Origin: Prevotella sp.
Lineage (GTDB): Bacteria > Bacteroidota > Bacteroidia > Bacteroidales > Bacteroidaceae
Reading direction: 5' to 3'
Assembly (NCBI GenBank): GCA_017471465.1
Contig: JAFUTI010000009.1
Span: 1 to 64,000 of the forward strand
DNA length: 64,000 nucleotides
A program made the translations under genes and the position numbers. Shown here one piece after another: positions 26,501 through 36,500 of this stretch. The notes under the pieces are model-generated. The model worked only from the letters and a program-made list of their open reading frames with translations, had not been told where the DNA came from and did not search any database. Position 1 is the stretch's first letter; the number at the start of each line of letters is the position of its first letter.

Positions 26501-26885
26501 AACGAAAGGACCTCAGGAACCTGCCGCCGCCATGTACTACAACGACGCAAAGCCCGATAAGATTTTCTATCAGGGACTGGCCCTTATCAAGCTGGGACGC
26601 CAAGCTGAAGCCAACGGTCGCTTCTACAAGCTCATCAACTATGGCAAGCAACACATCTTCGAGCATATCGTGATGGACTACTTTGCCGTCTCGCTGCCCG
26701 ACCTGCTCATCTGGGAGGACTCTCTTGACGTGAAGAACCGCATTCACTGTCTCTACATGCTTGCCCTGGGCTACTACGGTCTGGGCGACAAGGAGCATAC
26801 CTTGCGCTATCTCAGCGAGGTGGAGCAGCTCGACGTCAACCACTACGGCATCCAGGCTTTCCGGTCGTTGATGCAGATGGCCTAA
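23580..26885 (+). CDS. DUF5107 domain protein with C-terminal TPR array
   Basis: 1101 residues, no signal peptide. The N-terminal part (about 40-380) is DUF5107, a beta-sandwich related to aldose-epimerase-like domains (LPELGGRVQMAYDK, GGIEFNWPQHHRPSTYMPAD). From about 495 on there are many TPR-like helix pairs (ALGLWNIRKGRFARAEQYLRKA, YYLGCLYYAARQYDLAIENWE). Such proteins often sit beside sugar transporters; a glycan- or sugar-processing role in the cytoplasm is plausible but I cannot name a reaction. Its stop codon overlaps that of the convergent regulator. Confidence 0.8.
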   Translation: MVKAWREMVTIPTYEVGRPEKNPMFLEKRVYQGSSGVVYPYPVIETMSDERIDKDYQAVWLENEYIKVMVLPELGGRVQMAYDKIKQRHFVYYNHVIKPALVGLVGPWISGGIEFNWPQHHRPSTYMPADTAIEENTDGSITVWVSEMEKMFHQKGMAGFTLHPGCAYLEIKGVLYNRTDVPQTFLWWANPAVEVNDAYQSVFPPDINAVFDHGKRAVSSFPIATGTYYKMDYSAGVDISNYKNIKVPTSYMGVNSRFNFEGGYENDTQAGMLHVASHHFSPGKKQWTWGNGDFGRAWDRNLTDEATPDEMKRWDVDRKGFRPYIELMAGVYTENQPDFTWLMPYEEKRFVQYFMPYRELGVVKEASKDLIMNIEAIGDHQVLFKVFATSKQDVRIELSDDNGTVYYNKVLTVSPEEVFTEAVACPDVRFDELNLRFYRKLYGQDRCVMNWHAENDEIRPIPDSAEAALLPEQIKTNEQLFLTGQHLEQYRHATWSPTDYYEEALRRDPNDIRCLNALGLWNIRKGRFARAEQYLRKAVKLSQKRNPNPYDSEPIYNLALALKYQGLLCDAYELFWKATWSKAWADAGYFEAAKISVAEGRLDDAMDELDRCLTNNAHNQKALALKTAVLRLMGRKDDAVKLCNEILKTDLFNYGCRYELYLASEQQEVLDELTTMLQGLAKNYDELALDYAAAGLYDEAHAIWHLAEKAGAVSPMTYYYQGLWEKAEQTCSDYCFPNRNEDVIALEKAKCENPKGARAPYYLGCLYYAARQYDLAIENWEISARFDPEFPTVWRNLALARFNKQNRQQEALEYMERAFHLDEDDERVLMELDQLYRRMQKPHEERLVFLQKYPQLISRRDDLVLEEITLLNQTGQYVEAMKKLDAHHFHPWEGGEGKVSGQYQICRVELAKKNLKAGDVDMAITLLNQCLEYPCHLGEGKLHGAQENDFYYFLGLAYEMKGDRQKAYECWEEATKGPQEPAAAMYYNDAKPDKIFYQGLALIKLGRQAEANGRFYKLINYGKQHIFEHIVMDYFAVSLPDLLIWEDSLDVKNRIHCLYMLALGYYGLGDKEHTLRYLSEVEQLDVNHYGIQAFRSLMQMA

Positions 26886-29800
26886 ATCTTCTTATATTGT
26901 GATGGGCTTACACCATATTTAGCCTTGAAACAGCGTATGAAATAAGACGGGTTGTCTATGCCGACGGCATAGGCAACCTGATTTACATTCATGTCGTTTT
27001 CTTGCAGAAGTTCCGCAGCCACGCGCATCCTTTCGTTACGGATATAGTCGTTGGGCGAGACACCCATCACCTCCTTGCACTTCTTGTAGAACTGCGTGCG
27101 ACCCATCTGCATCTTTTGAGCCAGCTCGTCAACGCAGAAGTCCTTGTCGCTCAGGCGGCGTTGTACAATGACAATAAGACGCTCGCGGAACTTCTTGTCG
27201 CCCATGTCGGTGATGATGGTGTCGACTGTTTCCGGCTCTTTCTTGATGGCTTCAATCAGCTGTTCCACACTTGTCTGTTGCATCGCTGCCGACTCTTGGT
27301 GGCTGGTTGTATGCTGTTGGCTATTGGCATCCTTGATGAGCTTTATGACGAGCGACTGCAATACGCTGGCACTGACGGGTTTGGCAAGGTAGGCATCAGC
27401 CCCCGCCTCAATGCCTTTGACATGATGTTTGTCATCGCCAAGTGCTGTCAGTAAGACCACAGGTATGTGACTTGTCTCTTCGTCGGATTTCAACCGGCGG
27501 GTCAACTCATAGCCGTCCATCGATGGAAGCATCACATCGCTCAACACCAAGGCGGGGTGCTGCTCCTTGGCATGAAGCCAGCCCTGCTCACCGTCGGTGC
27601 AGGTGTCTACACGGAAGAATAGTCCTATCTCACGTTCCAGTTGCTCGGCCATATCGGCATCGTCCTCTATGATGAGCACCTGTTGGTCGTTCAAGGCCTC
27701 GGCACGTCCTTCTATCGTTTCAGGTGCGGACTGATCGCTCGTTTTCAAGGCAGTGAGGGTAGACAGCTCATCTTCGCTATATACGCTGTCGTCAATCGGT
27801 AACGTGAGCGTGAACACGGAGCCACCTTCCGGTGCAGCCGAATAGGACAGGGTGCCGTGATGAAGCACGGCCAGTTGATGGGCGACATAAAGACCTATGC
27901 CCATGCCGCCTTGACTCACATAGCCGTGCATGTAGGGTTGGAATAGCTGCTGCTGCTGTTCTGTGCTGAGACCCTTACCACTATTGGAAACGGTAAGAAC
28001 CAGGCGGTCTGTCTTTTTCAGCGTTATGGTGACACGTCCTTTTGCGGGGGTGTACTTGACGGCATTCGAGATGAGGTTGTAGGTAATTGTCTCAACGGCC
28101 TGATGGTCGAACATCATCGTATGACGTTTGGCGAAAGGCGTGAATGTGTAGTTCAGTTCTTTCCTGTTGGCGATATGCCAGAAGTCCATGAACACCGCCT
28201 GTACCTCTTGCACAATGTCGCCATCGGCTACCCCCAGCCGTTTCTCGCCCGCGTTCAGCCGACGGAATTCCAACAGCTGATTCGTGAGCTTCAGCAGTCG
28301 GGCTGTACCCCTTCGGATGCTTTGCAGCCAGGGCTTTCCCTCGTTGATGGATTGGGCGTTTGTAAGTTGATCAACGCCGTTCTCGATGATGCTTAGCGGG
28401 GTACGGAACTCGTGGCTTATTTGTGTGAAGAAGCTCAGCTTGAACTCGGTCATGTTCCTTTCCAGGTGGAGGTTCTCGCGCAGTCGCAGCGTGCGCAGGA
28501 ACTGTCGCACGAAGAGACCTATGACCAGTGTTGTCAGCACGAGGTAACACAGCCATGCCCACCATGTGTTCCACCACGGCTGACGTATCTCGAAGGTCAG
28601 TGTCTGCTCGGCCGTCTCAGTCCCTTTGCCTGCCATCATCTTCACGTGGAAGGTGTAGCGGCCTGGTCGCAGGGCATCATAGGTGGCCAGCGGGGTGGTG
28701 CCCACGTTGCTCCACGGCTTTTCGCGGCCTTCCAAGTAATAGGTGTAGACGGCGAGACCCGTCTGCGAGTAGTCGAGGTTGGAGAAACTGATGCTGACCT
28801 TGTCCTGGTTGTGGGCAAACGACAGCTGGCTGTTCAGGTCGAGCAGCAGGGAGTCGTCCAAACTGATGGCGGTAATCAGCGGCGCTTCGGTCTGCGTCTT
28901 TGGACGCTCCATTTGTGGCGACAGTCGCAGCAGTCCGTAGTTGGTGCCCATGAGCAGGTCACCACCGACGGTCAGTGCCGACGAGTTCTCAGCGTAGACG
29001 TTGCTCTGCACGTCCTCACCGAAGAAAAACCATCGCACGATTTCCGACTGTGCGTCCCAGAAGGCCAGTCCGTCGTCGGTGCCTATCCACACGTTCTGTT
29101 GCGGATCAATCTCGATGGTGTTCACGTTCCGCTTTTGCAGCCCCTGCTGGTCGGTGGGCATGAAATAGTCTAACTGTCCGTCGGCAGTCAGCAGGCAGCG
29201 CACGGCTCCGCCGTTGTTGGCTCCCGACCACACGCAGCCGCTGACGCTGTCGGCCTTCAGACAGATAATCTCCGACTGGCAGAAATTGCCGCGCTGCTTG
29301 CTGAAGTTAAGGAAGTCGCTGTCGGTAATCTGCTGCTTCCGCGTGTCAGCGATGTAGAGCCCGTCGTCGGTGCCCACCCAGAGCCGCTGGTCGCTGTCTA
29401 TGCAGAGCGCGTGCTGGCGGCGCTGGTTACGGTTCTGTGTTAGCAGTTGTGCGAATTCCATCGTCTCTGGCTTCAGCATCAGCAGACGGTCGCCCAGCGT
29501 GGCCATCCACAGACGGCCCTGCCGGTCCTCGGCTATGCTGTAGATGTTGTTGGCCGGACAGCCTTCCACTTTCTTCCCGTTCAAGAGCAGACCGCCGCCG
29601 CGTGTGCCTATCCAGGTGCGTCCGTGGCTGTCAACGAAGTATTCGTAGGCCGTTGAGTGTATGTTGCCTTGCAGCGTCATGCGGTCGTTGACGGTGTCGT
29701 AGTGATAGAGTGAACCGTCGCGATAGCTCACCAGAATGTTGCCGTCGCTGTCTTGGCGATATATCTTCCTGACGAAGTTCGAGCGGTCCTTCAGGCGTTT

Positions 29801-31078
29801 ATTGTCAGGGAAGACCATGTGCGAGGTGATGGCCGGCAGCGTGATCTTCGACAGGCCGATGAAGTCGCACGACACCCAGAGCGTCTTGCTGCGCTCGAAC
29901 GTCAGATCCAGAATATAGTCGGAGTGAATGAGCGGTCGTTCGTCTTCCGCCGTATAGTGACGTGTCTCTGCTGTTGCAGTGTCGTAGATGTAGAGACCTT
30001 CGCCATAGACTGCTATATAGTAGCGCTCGTTGGTTGAACCCTTTGCGATGCGATAGCGCGGATGAATGCCTGCGTCGACCGACTTCTGTGAGATTAGTGT
30101 CAGCGAGCGAGGGGCCTGCCTGTCAGCCGTCAGCAAGTACAGGCGGTTATCGTCGGCAGCCAGCCAGAGTGTCGCGTCGTCCTGAAAAATGGGGTAGGCC
30201 TGTCGCAGGCTGATGTCGGCTGGTGTGGTGATGAACTGTTCGTTGCTGAGGTCGAATGCCATGATGCCGTCAGGGTGCATTAGCAGCCACAGGTTGTTCC
30301 ACTGCGCATGATACCACACGGTGCCGTCTTTGGTCTGCTGGTTGCGAACCTGTTTCAGCACGTGCCCGTTTGTGTCGTAGACCACAACGCTCTTGTCGGT
30401 TCTGAGGGCATACGCCTTTCCCTGCCGGCACGTCACGGCTTCATAGCCCTGTGTGGTGTCCAAGTGTGCCAGTTGTCCGTCGGCTTTCAGCATAGCCAGT
30501 CCGCCTAGGGTGGGAATCCACACCTGGTGGAGCGAGTCTTCCTGCAGGGGCTGCACGCGGTTGTGGTGCAGCAGTCCGTTGGCCACGTTGTAGTCGGTGG
30601 CTTTCAGCACCCCGTCTTCCAGTCGCAGCAGTCGCAGTCCCCGGTCTTCGTCGTAGAGTGCAGCGTGGTGGCTGGATAGGAAGAAGTGGCTGTAGCGGTC
30701 GTGGGCCAGGTCGGGCTGTTCGTAGGCTATGAAAGTGTTCCGTTGCAGGTCATAGCAGGCCGTGCTGTTGTTGGTGGAGGTGATCCAGAGCAGACTTCGG
30801 CAGGTGTCCTCCCTGAGTTCGTTCACATGCCCGCCGACGAGTGTGCAGCCAGGGTCTTCTGGTGAGAAGTTCACGAAGTGGTAGCCGTCGTAGCGGCTCA
30901 GCCCGTTCGACGTGCCGAACCACAGGTAGCCCCTTTGGTCTTGCAGCATGCAGCGCACGGTGTTGCTCGACAGTCCGTCGAGGGTCGACACGCGCGTACT
31001 ATTAAATATATAGTTGTTTCTCGCCTGACTGTGCAGTGCGATGGTCAGTAGGAGTATTAGTAATAGTCTTGTTCGCAT
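26882..31078 (-). CDS. Hybrid two-component system regulator (periplasmic sensor, kinase, receiver, AraC HTH)
   Basis: 1398 residues. Signal peptide, then two beta-propellers built of reg_prop repeats (DQRGYLWFGTSNGLSRYDG at the start), a Y_Y_Y domain, one membrane helix (about 838-860), HisKA with ISHEFRTPLS (His about 888), HATPase with DNLISNAVKYTP-like N box and GIGLYVA, a receiver with VLSDVMLPSMDG (Asp about 1181), and a C-terminal AraC HTH (about 1290-1398). These proteins sense oligosaccharides and activate the neighbouring polysaccharide locus. It is divergent from the pectin cluster, so rhamnogalacturonan-derived sugars are the likely ligand. All catalytic residues appear present. 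Confidence 0.95.
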   Translation of the reverse strand: MRTRLLLILLLTIALHSQARNNYIFNSTRVSTLDGLSSNTVRCMLQDQRGYLWFGTSNGLSRYDGYHFVNFSPEDPGCTLVGGHVNELREDTCRSLLWITSTNNSTACYDLQRNTFIAYEQPDLAHDRYSHFFLSSHHAALYDEDRGLRLLRLEDGVLKATDYNVANGLLHHNRVQPLQEDSLHQVWIPTLGGLAMLKADGQLAHLDTTQGYEAVTCRQGKAYALRTDKSVVVYDTNGHVLKQVRNQQTKDGTVWYHAQWNNLWLLMHPDGIMAFDLSNEQFITTPADISLRQAYPIFQDDATLWLAADDNRLYLLTADRQAPRSLTLISQKSVDAGIHPRYRIAKGSTNERYYIAVYGEGLYIYDTATAETRHYTAEDERPLIHSDYILDLTFERSKTLWVSCDFIGLSKITLPAITSHMVFPDNKRLKDRSNFVRKIYRQDSDGNILVSYRDGSLYHYDTVNDRMTLQGNIHSTAYEYFVDSHGRTWIGTRGGGLLLNGKKVEGCPANNIYSIAEDRQGRLWMATLGDRLLMLKPETMEFAQLLTQNRNQRRQHALCIDSDQRLWVGTDDGLYIADTRKQQITDSDFLNFSKQRGNFCQSEIICLKADSVSGCVWSGANNGGAVRCLLTADGQLDYFMPTDQQGLQKRNVNTIEIDPQQNVWIGTDDGLAFWDAQSEIVRWFFFGEDVQSNVYAENSSALTVGGDLLMGTNYGLLRLSPQMERPKTQTEAPLITAISLDDSLLLDLNSQLSFAHNQDKVSISFSNLDYSQTGLAVYTYYLEGREKPWSNVGTTPLATYDALRPGRYTFHVKMMAGKGTETAEQTLTFEIRQPWWNTWWAWLCYLVLTTLVIGLFVRQFLRTLRLRENLHLERNMTEFKLSFFTQISHEFRTPLSIIENGVDQLTNAQSINEGKPWLQSIRRGTARLLKLTNQLLEFRRLNAGEKRLGVADGDIVQEVQAVFMDFWHIANRKELNYTFTPFAKRHTMMFDHQAVETITYNLISNAVKYTPAKGRVTITLKKTDRLVLTVSNSGKGLSTEQQQQLFQPYMHGYVSQGGMGIGLYVAHQLAVLHHGTLSYSAAPEGGSVFTLTLPIDDSVYSEDELSTLTALKTSDQSAPETIEGRAEALNDQQVLIIEDDADMAEQLEREIGLFFRVDTCTDGEQGWLHAKEQHPALVLSDVMLPSMDGYELTRRLKSDEETSHIPVVLLTALGDDKHHVKGIEAGADAYLAKPVSASVLQSLVIKLIKDANSQQHTTSHQESAAMQQTSVEQLIEAIKKEPETVDTIITDMGDKKFRERLIVIVQRRLSDKDFCVDELAQKMQMGRTQFYKKCKEVMGVSPNDYIRNERMRVAAELLQENDMNVNQVAYAVGIDNPSYFIRCFKAKYGVSPSQYKKI

Positions 31079-31110
31079 GTTTCATCAATTTTTGTATTGA
31101 TAATCCGCTG

Positions 31111-31118
31111 CAAAGATA
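31111..31118 (-). promoter_or_regulatory. -7 promoter element for hybrid regulator (TATCTTTG)
   Basis: CAAAGATA on the plus strand, 33 bp upstream of the regulator ATG. Confidence 0.6.
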
Positions 31119-31213
31119 CAATATTTCACTGAAAAAGCGGTCCATAATGTCATTTTTGTACGTTTATAGTGTAAACTGTATGATTTTTTTATGGTAAGAA
31201 TGTCATTTCTGTA

Positions 31214-31221
31214 TACTTTTG
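31214..31221 (+). promoter_or_regulatory. -7 promoter element for the pectin cluster (TACTTTTG)
   Basis: Consensus match about 190 bp before the first gene at 31412, leaving a long structured leader. The AT-rich tract just upstream (31140-31200) would be where the hybrid regulator binds; two copies of an AATGTCATTT(C/T)TGTA string (31147-31160 and 31199-31212) look like direct repeats for it. Confidence 0.55.
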
Positions 31222-31271
31222 CTGTCACAAAATCATCATTTTAGTTTTAGTTAGTAAATAGTTTTTTTTCA

Positions 31272-31334
31272 TTAGGTTAGTAGTAGTACACATCGGCATT
31301 GTTACGCGTGAGCGTGACAATGCTGATAACCTAA
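31272..31334 (+). promoter_or_regulatory. Structured mRNA leader of the pectin cluster
   Basis: An outer stem TTAGGTTA (31272-31279) with TAACCTAA (31327-31334) encloses a 12-bp stem (31296-31307 with 31312-31323) capped by a GTGA tetraloop. Only AAAAAA follows, so it is not an intrinsic terminator. It may stabilise the mRNA or act as a switch or target for a small RNA. Confidence 0.55.
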
Positions 31335-31411
31335 AAAAGACGAATGCCAGCAAAACAATAAAATATACTGATTGACTAAAAACAATATAATAAACAATTA
31401 AACTATAAAAA

Positions 31412-33283
31412 ATGAAAACAAAACTACTATTCTTAAGCCTCGCCCTAATGGGAGGGGCGAGTACTTGGGCTGATGGCAGAACTGCTGTTCAAGATGCAAC
31501 AGACATTTCTTCAGCTTCAGCTGAGAATCCTGTCAATGTGACCAGTTGGTTTACTGACCTTAACACAATTGCCGATAATACAATACCCTCTGGATGGGTT
31601 GCTTCTAACAGCAATATCTCTATTCAGGGAAAAACATCTTATACATATTTTATTTCGGGTTCGAGTTTAAGTTGTTATAGTGTTAGTAGTGGAACTTCAG
31701 CGGGTACAGTTTCAGTTACTTATTCAAGTGTACCTAAAGGCATGTACAGGATTACTGTATGCGCAGCCTCTCGTTATGCTACATCTAATGCAGACTATGT
31801 TTACGGAAACTCTATAAAAACTGCTATCTCCACAAAAATTGGCGGTACTTCGGCAGCAACAGAAACGATTGATAATATTCCAGTATACGATGGTGTTAAT
31901 ACACTGACCTTTGGTGTTGAACTGGCTGCAGGACAATCAGGAAGTAACAAAGGCGCATGGGCTTGTATAAAAGACATCCAAGTTTATTATCTTGGTTCTG
32001 AAACGGGTGCAGCTGACTATACTGCGTTATTGGGGAGTGAGATTACTGCTGCTCAGAGCGTATTAGGTACTTACACGGGGAAAATAGGTACTGCAATATT
32101 CCAGTTTAATGCGTCTACACAATATGATGCTCTCAACAGTGCTATCAGTTCTGCCAATACCACCTATGAGGCAGGTAGCGTAACAGAGTCTGACTACAAC
32201 ACACAGTCTGCGGCTTTGTCTTCGGCCAAGTCTGCACTCCAGGCTATTGCAATGACGGCTCCAGACGAAAGCAAATATTATATTCTGCGTTCTAATTGGA
32301 ACAAGACTTATTGTCTGAACTTGAATTGGGTGAATGCAGATAATCCTGCAGAGGTGGGTAATTATCCAACTATCTCGACATTAGATTATGGTGTGAAATT
32401 CAAAGCGGTAACCGGACAAAATGACCAGTTCTATCTTGTGGGCATCGATGGCCAGTATTTGGGTAGTAATACCACTGACAACAATGCATTGACAGATAAA
32501 AAAATATGGAGGTCAACGGATGAAAGGTATACAAAGTGGCGCGTAATACCCATTGCAGGAGGACATTTCCGTTTGTACAACACCTATGCCAGCCGCTATC
32601 TTTGGACTGAAACAGTCTCATCAGTTCCAACCTTGAAATGTAGTGCTCATAGTTATGCTACGGCAGACAATAGTTATTGGGATATTACTGAGTTGACCAC
32701 CTCTTCTGCTTCTATGTATATCACTTCTGCTGGTTGGGCAACCTTTGTAGCTCCGTTTGCAGTAGAGTTGACTGGAAGCCTAAGTGGTGTGGAGGCTTAT
32801 ACCGTGACCACTGATGGTTCAACGGTAACCCTTAGCGAGGCTTTGACAACTATTCCTGCTAATACTCCGGTACTGATTAAAGGCGATGCTTTTGGTTCTC
32901 CGGTTGAAGTCTGTGGCTATTCGCAGGCATTCTGGAACGGACAGCCGCAGGTGGACAACCTTGTCGGTACACTTACCGCCCAGACACTTCCTACTGACGG
33001 TACGGTCTATCTGTTGCAGAAGCAGGATGACGTAGTAGGCTGGTATCATTACACCGAAGGAACTATCAGCAGCACCGCCAATCGTGCCTATCTGAAAGTG
33101 GCATATGGTGGTGGGGCCCGCGAGTTCATCCCCATGGTTGGTGATAATGAGGACACAGCCATCACATCAGTAAATGCAGAAGGAACAAAGGCTAACGGCT
33201 ATTACAACCTACAGGGTCAGCGCATCAGCAATCCTAAGAATGGCCTTTACATCGTAGGTGGGAAAAAGGTGATTGTGAAGTAA
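31412..33283 (+). CDS. Secreted protein with carbohydrate-binding-like and ricin-like regions
   Basis: 623 residues, function not recognised. Signal peptide (LALMGGASTWA). Residues about 40-195 look like a jelly-roll carbohydrate-binding module, about 205-285 a helical FIVAR-like spacer (ALNSAISSANTTYEAGSVTESDYN), about 290-430 a ricin-B-like beta-trefoil (YYILRSNWNKTYCLNL...GHFRLYNTYASRYLW), then further beta domains. The C-terminus has the tail YYNLQGQRISNPKNGLYIV with a basic end, seen on three neighbours. First gene of the cluster; probably binds pectin at the cell surface. Composition is AT-richer than the later genes. Confidence 0.7.
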   Translation: MKTKLLFLSLALMGGASTWADGRTAVQDATDISSASAENPVNVTSWFTDLNTIADNTIPSGWVASNSNISIQGKTSYTYFISGSSLSCYSVSSGTSAGTVSVTYSSVPKGMYRITVCAASRYATSNADYVYGNSIKTAISTKIGGTSAATETIDNIPVYDGVNTLTFGVELAAGQSGSNKGAWACIKDIQVYYLGSETGAADYTALLGSEITAAQSVLGTYTGKIGTAIFQFNASTQYDALNSAISSANTTYEAGSVTESDYNTQSAALSSAKSALQAIAMTAPDESKYYILRSNWNKTYCLNLNWVNADNPAEVGNYPTISTLDYGVKFKAVTGQNDQFYLVGIDGQYLGSNTTDNNALTDKKIWRSTDERYTKWRVIPIAGGHFRLYNTYASRYLWTETVSSVPTLKCSAHSYATADNSYWDITELTTSSASMYITSAGWATFVAPFAVELTGSLSGVEAYTVTTDGSTVTLSEALTTIPANTPVLIKGDAFGSPVEVCGYSQAFWNGQPQVDNLVGTLTAQTLPTDGTVYLLQKQDDVVGWYHYTEGTISSTANRAYLKVAYGGGAREFIPMVGDNEDTAITSVNAEGTKANGYYNLQGQRISNPKNGLYIVGGKKVIVK

Positions 33284-33317
33284 TAAACGATTATTCATGT
33301 AAAAAAAGAAATTGGAT

Positions 33318-33491
33318 ATGAAAACAATATATATTAAGCCCGAGACAACGATAGTGAAAGTTTCCCCCTGCACATTGCTTGCAGGATCTCCTGGTATTGT
33401 TAATGGCGGCAGTGCCGACACAGAGAGTGCCCAGGAAGGTGGCGGCTATATGCTCGGCCGTGGCTTTAGTTTCTGGGACGACGAAGAATAA
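33318..33491 (+). CDS. 57-residue peptide, family A member 1
   Basis: Small ORF with ATG at 33318 and TAA at 33489-33491. It begins MKTIYIKPE, has a central LLAGSPG, a Gly-rich stretch and ends GRGFSFWDDEE. It lies 34 bp after the ricin-like gene and 32 bp before the PL11 gene on the same strand. A second gene at 37088 encodes a clear homologue. No signal peptide and no known domain. Short, Gly-rich peptides of this general shape occur in Bacteroidales, but I know no assigned function. Confidence 0.7.
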   Translation: MKTIYIKPETTIVKVSPCTLLAGSPGIVNGGSADTESAQEGGGYMLGRGFSFWDDEE

Positions 33492-33523
33492 AGAATATAA
33501 TCTACTGAAAATATTGGTGTCAA

Positions 33524-36500
33524 ATGATGAAAAAATGGGTGTTCCTTGTGATGCTGGCAGCGAGTGTGTTGTCTGTAAAAGCTCAGACTGCGAAAGCAAC
33601 AGACCGTGGGCTCTGGGCGTCAATAGCCACAAAGCAGAGTGGTGACGATCTGACAACAAATGGCAACTGGAAAGCATACTATGGAAAGGTGCTTGTGTCG
33701 TGGCGTATGCTGCCTGGAGATAACAGAAATACTAGTTTTGATCTTTATCGGAAGATAGGAAGTTCAGCAGAGATTCAGCTGAATACAGCTGAGACGCCTA
33801 TCACTAACACTTGCTTTCAGGATGCGGACTTAAGCAGTTTTAGCAGCGATGTCACTTATAGGTTGACTTATGCAGGTCGTTCAGAAACGCTGGCTACCTA
33901 TACTATAAAATCGGCACAGCTGACGGCAGGCCGCCCGTATCTCTCCATACCGCTGAAGGATACCAAGGATGTGTGTGGCACAGACTCGGTGGTCTATCAG
34001 GCCAACGATGTCAGTGTGGGCGACCTGGATGGTGATGGCGAGTTTGAAATCATTGTCAAGCGCCTACAGACCACTCGCCGTGCCTCAACCGACAACTCTA
34101 TCCGTGATGAGTTCGGCGTAGGTGCTAGCTACTCGCTGCCCGATGTGCTATATGCCGTCATTTGGGATGCATATAAACTGGATGGCACTTTCCTCTGGCG
34201 TGTCAAAGGAGGTCCCGGCATCATCCTGGGCAACAGCTCATCGTTTGCTGTAGCCGACTTCGATGGTGACGGTTGTGCAGAGATGATTATCCGCACGTGC
34301 GAGGGAACCGTATTCGGCGATGGCACAGAGATTGGAGATACCAACGGCGACGGTAAGATAGATTATCGTACCTGGGGTAATCTTGGAACAACGCATGAAG
34401 GCTATATTGACCATTATAACTCAGACGGTCCGGAGTTTATCTCTGTCATTGACGGAAAGACAGGCCGTGAGTTGGCACGTGACAATTTCATTGCCCGTGA
34501 GAACAGTGCTTCGTGGGGCGATGAGTATTGGAAGCGTGCCTGCTCGTTCCGCGTAGGACAGGCCTATCTGGACGGAATCGACAAACTGCCTTCGCTGGTT
34601 TTAGGACGTGGTGTCTACAACCGGTCGGTGCTGGAAGCCTGGGACTACCGCAACGGTCAGCTCACCAAACGATGGCGCTTCGACAGTGCAGCCAGTGGGG
34701 GAAGTGACAAAAATAAGGATGGACAGCCAAACTCTGCCTATGCCGGTCAAGGCAATCACTCATATACAGTGGCCGATTTGGATGGTGACGGAAAGGACGA
34801 AATCATGTACGGTTCGATGGCTATCGACGATGATGGCTATGGCTTGTGGACTACGGGCCTGGGACATGGTGACGCCCAGCACGTGGGAAAGTTCCTGCCC
34901 GACCGCGAAGGCCTGCAGATGTTTCATTGCTTGGAGAGCGGTGTGACGATGGTGGCTCTTCACGATGCCAAGGACGGTTCGGTGATATGGAAGAAAGAAG
35001 GCTCTGAAGCTAATGACTGCGGACGCTGCATGGTGGCCGATGTCGACCCGTCTTCGCCTGGCTGTGAGTTCTGGTGGGCAGGCTCCAATGCCTACTCTCA
35101 GACAGGTGATACCGACCTGGGCTACAAGCCCTCATCCTGTAACGCTGCCATTTGGTTCGACGGTACACTCACGCGCCAGTTGATCAATGAGAACACTATC
35201 AACAACGATCGTAATGGGGGACGCACATTCACCATCTATCGCTACGATGAGAAGTTTATCAATGGTACCAAGTCGAATCCCTGCTGGTATGGCGACTTCG
35301 TTGGCGACTGGCGTGAGGAGTTTATCGTGCCTGACCAGACCAGGCTGAACGACCTGAAGATCTTCTCTACCTGGTATCCTACCGATCATCAATTCCCCTG
35401 GCTGATGACAGACCATACCTACCTGATGGGCGTACTCAATGAGAATATCGGCTATAACCAGCCGCCAAACCTTGGCTATTACCTTGGGCCAGATCTGGTC
35501 AGTGATGACGAGGCCTGGGAGGCTTTCAATCAGATAAACGCCGTAGACGATTCGGACGATTCAGAAAAGACGTACATAGAGCCTGGCACTTACACCTTTA
35601 CGAATATCAATGCAAAAGGGGTGAGTTGGGGAGTTGGTCACTCTACCATGTTCGACAACTCTGACGATGATCATCCGTTTTTCAGTATAACGGATGGTGG
35701 CAATACCATCAACTTCCGAAATGCCCAGCCCTTTACTGATTCCAATAGTAATAGTATCGATTGGAGTGATGTACTTGCCGCTTCCAGCGATGCCACTGTA
35801 TTCATCACCTCGACATCAGGTAAAAGCGGTATTGGAACGAATAAAAATAATACTGGCTATTTGCTCGTCAAGAATCTGAAGGCAGATGATCAGCTGACGA
35901 TCAACGTGTCATCCTATTGGGGACAGTTCTATCTGATGGGGTATGGACAGACAGGAGTGGCCCAGATAGAAGGTGTTACCACCGATGAAGCCTCACCCGG
36001 CTTTTCCAATAACACTGTCACTAAAACCATCACCTCCGATGGTCATGTGATTATCAAAATAGTCTCAACATCGTCGTCAAGTCCATGTACCTTGGCCGGT
36101 ATTGTCATCTCGCGTACAGGGGTCGAGACGATGAGTGCTCCATCTGCTTCCGTCAGTAGTTACGACAACCATACCATTGCCGTCGTTCCAGGTTTGTCAA
36201 CCAAGCAAGAGGCTACTGTAACGACCTATTATAGTACGACGACAGATGTCTATAATGAGGAGAATAAAAATACAGACTGGAATGAAGTAGACGAAGGTCA
36301 TACCGTCAGTTTCTCATATCCCGATGATCATGGAAAGACGTTCTGCTTCGTGAGCGTGAGTAGTAGTGGTGCTACGTCTTCAGTATTCACAATGACATCA
36401 TTGTCGCTCTACAAACAAGTCACCATCTCCGCGGATCTATACGCAACTTACAGTTTTGACAAACACTTGGATTTCACAAACGTAAGCGGACTGTCAGCTT

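Noticed and set aside
29753-30037. Open frames antisense to the hybrid regulator
   Set aside because: Shadows of a well-supported 1398-residue gene.
31272-31334. Leader hairpin as an intrinsic terminator
   Set aside because: It is followed by an A-run, not a T-run, on the plus strand; a regulator promoter also lies too far for it to end that transcript.
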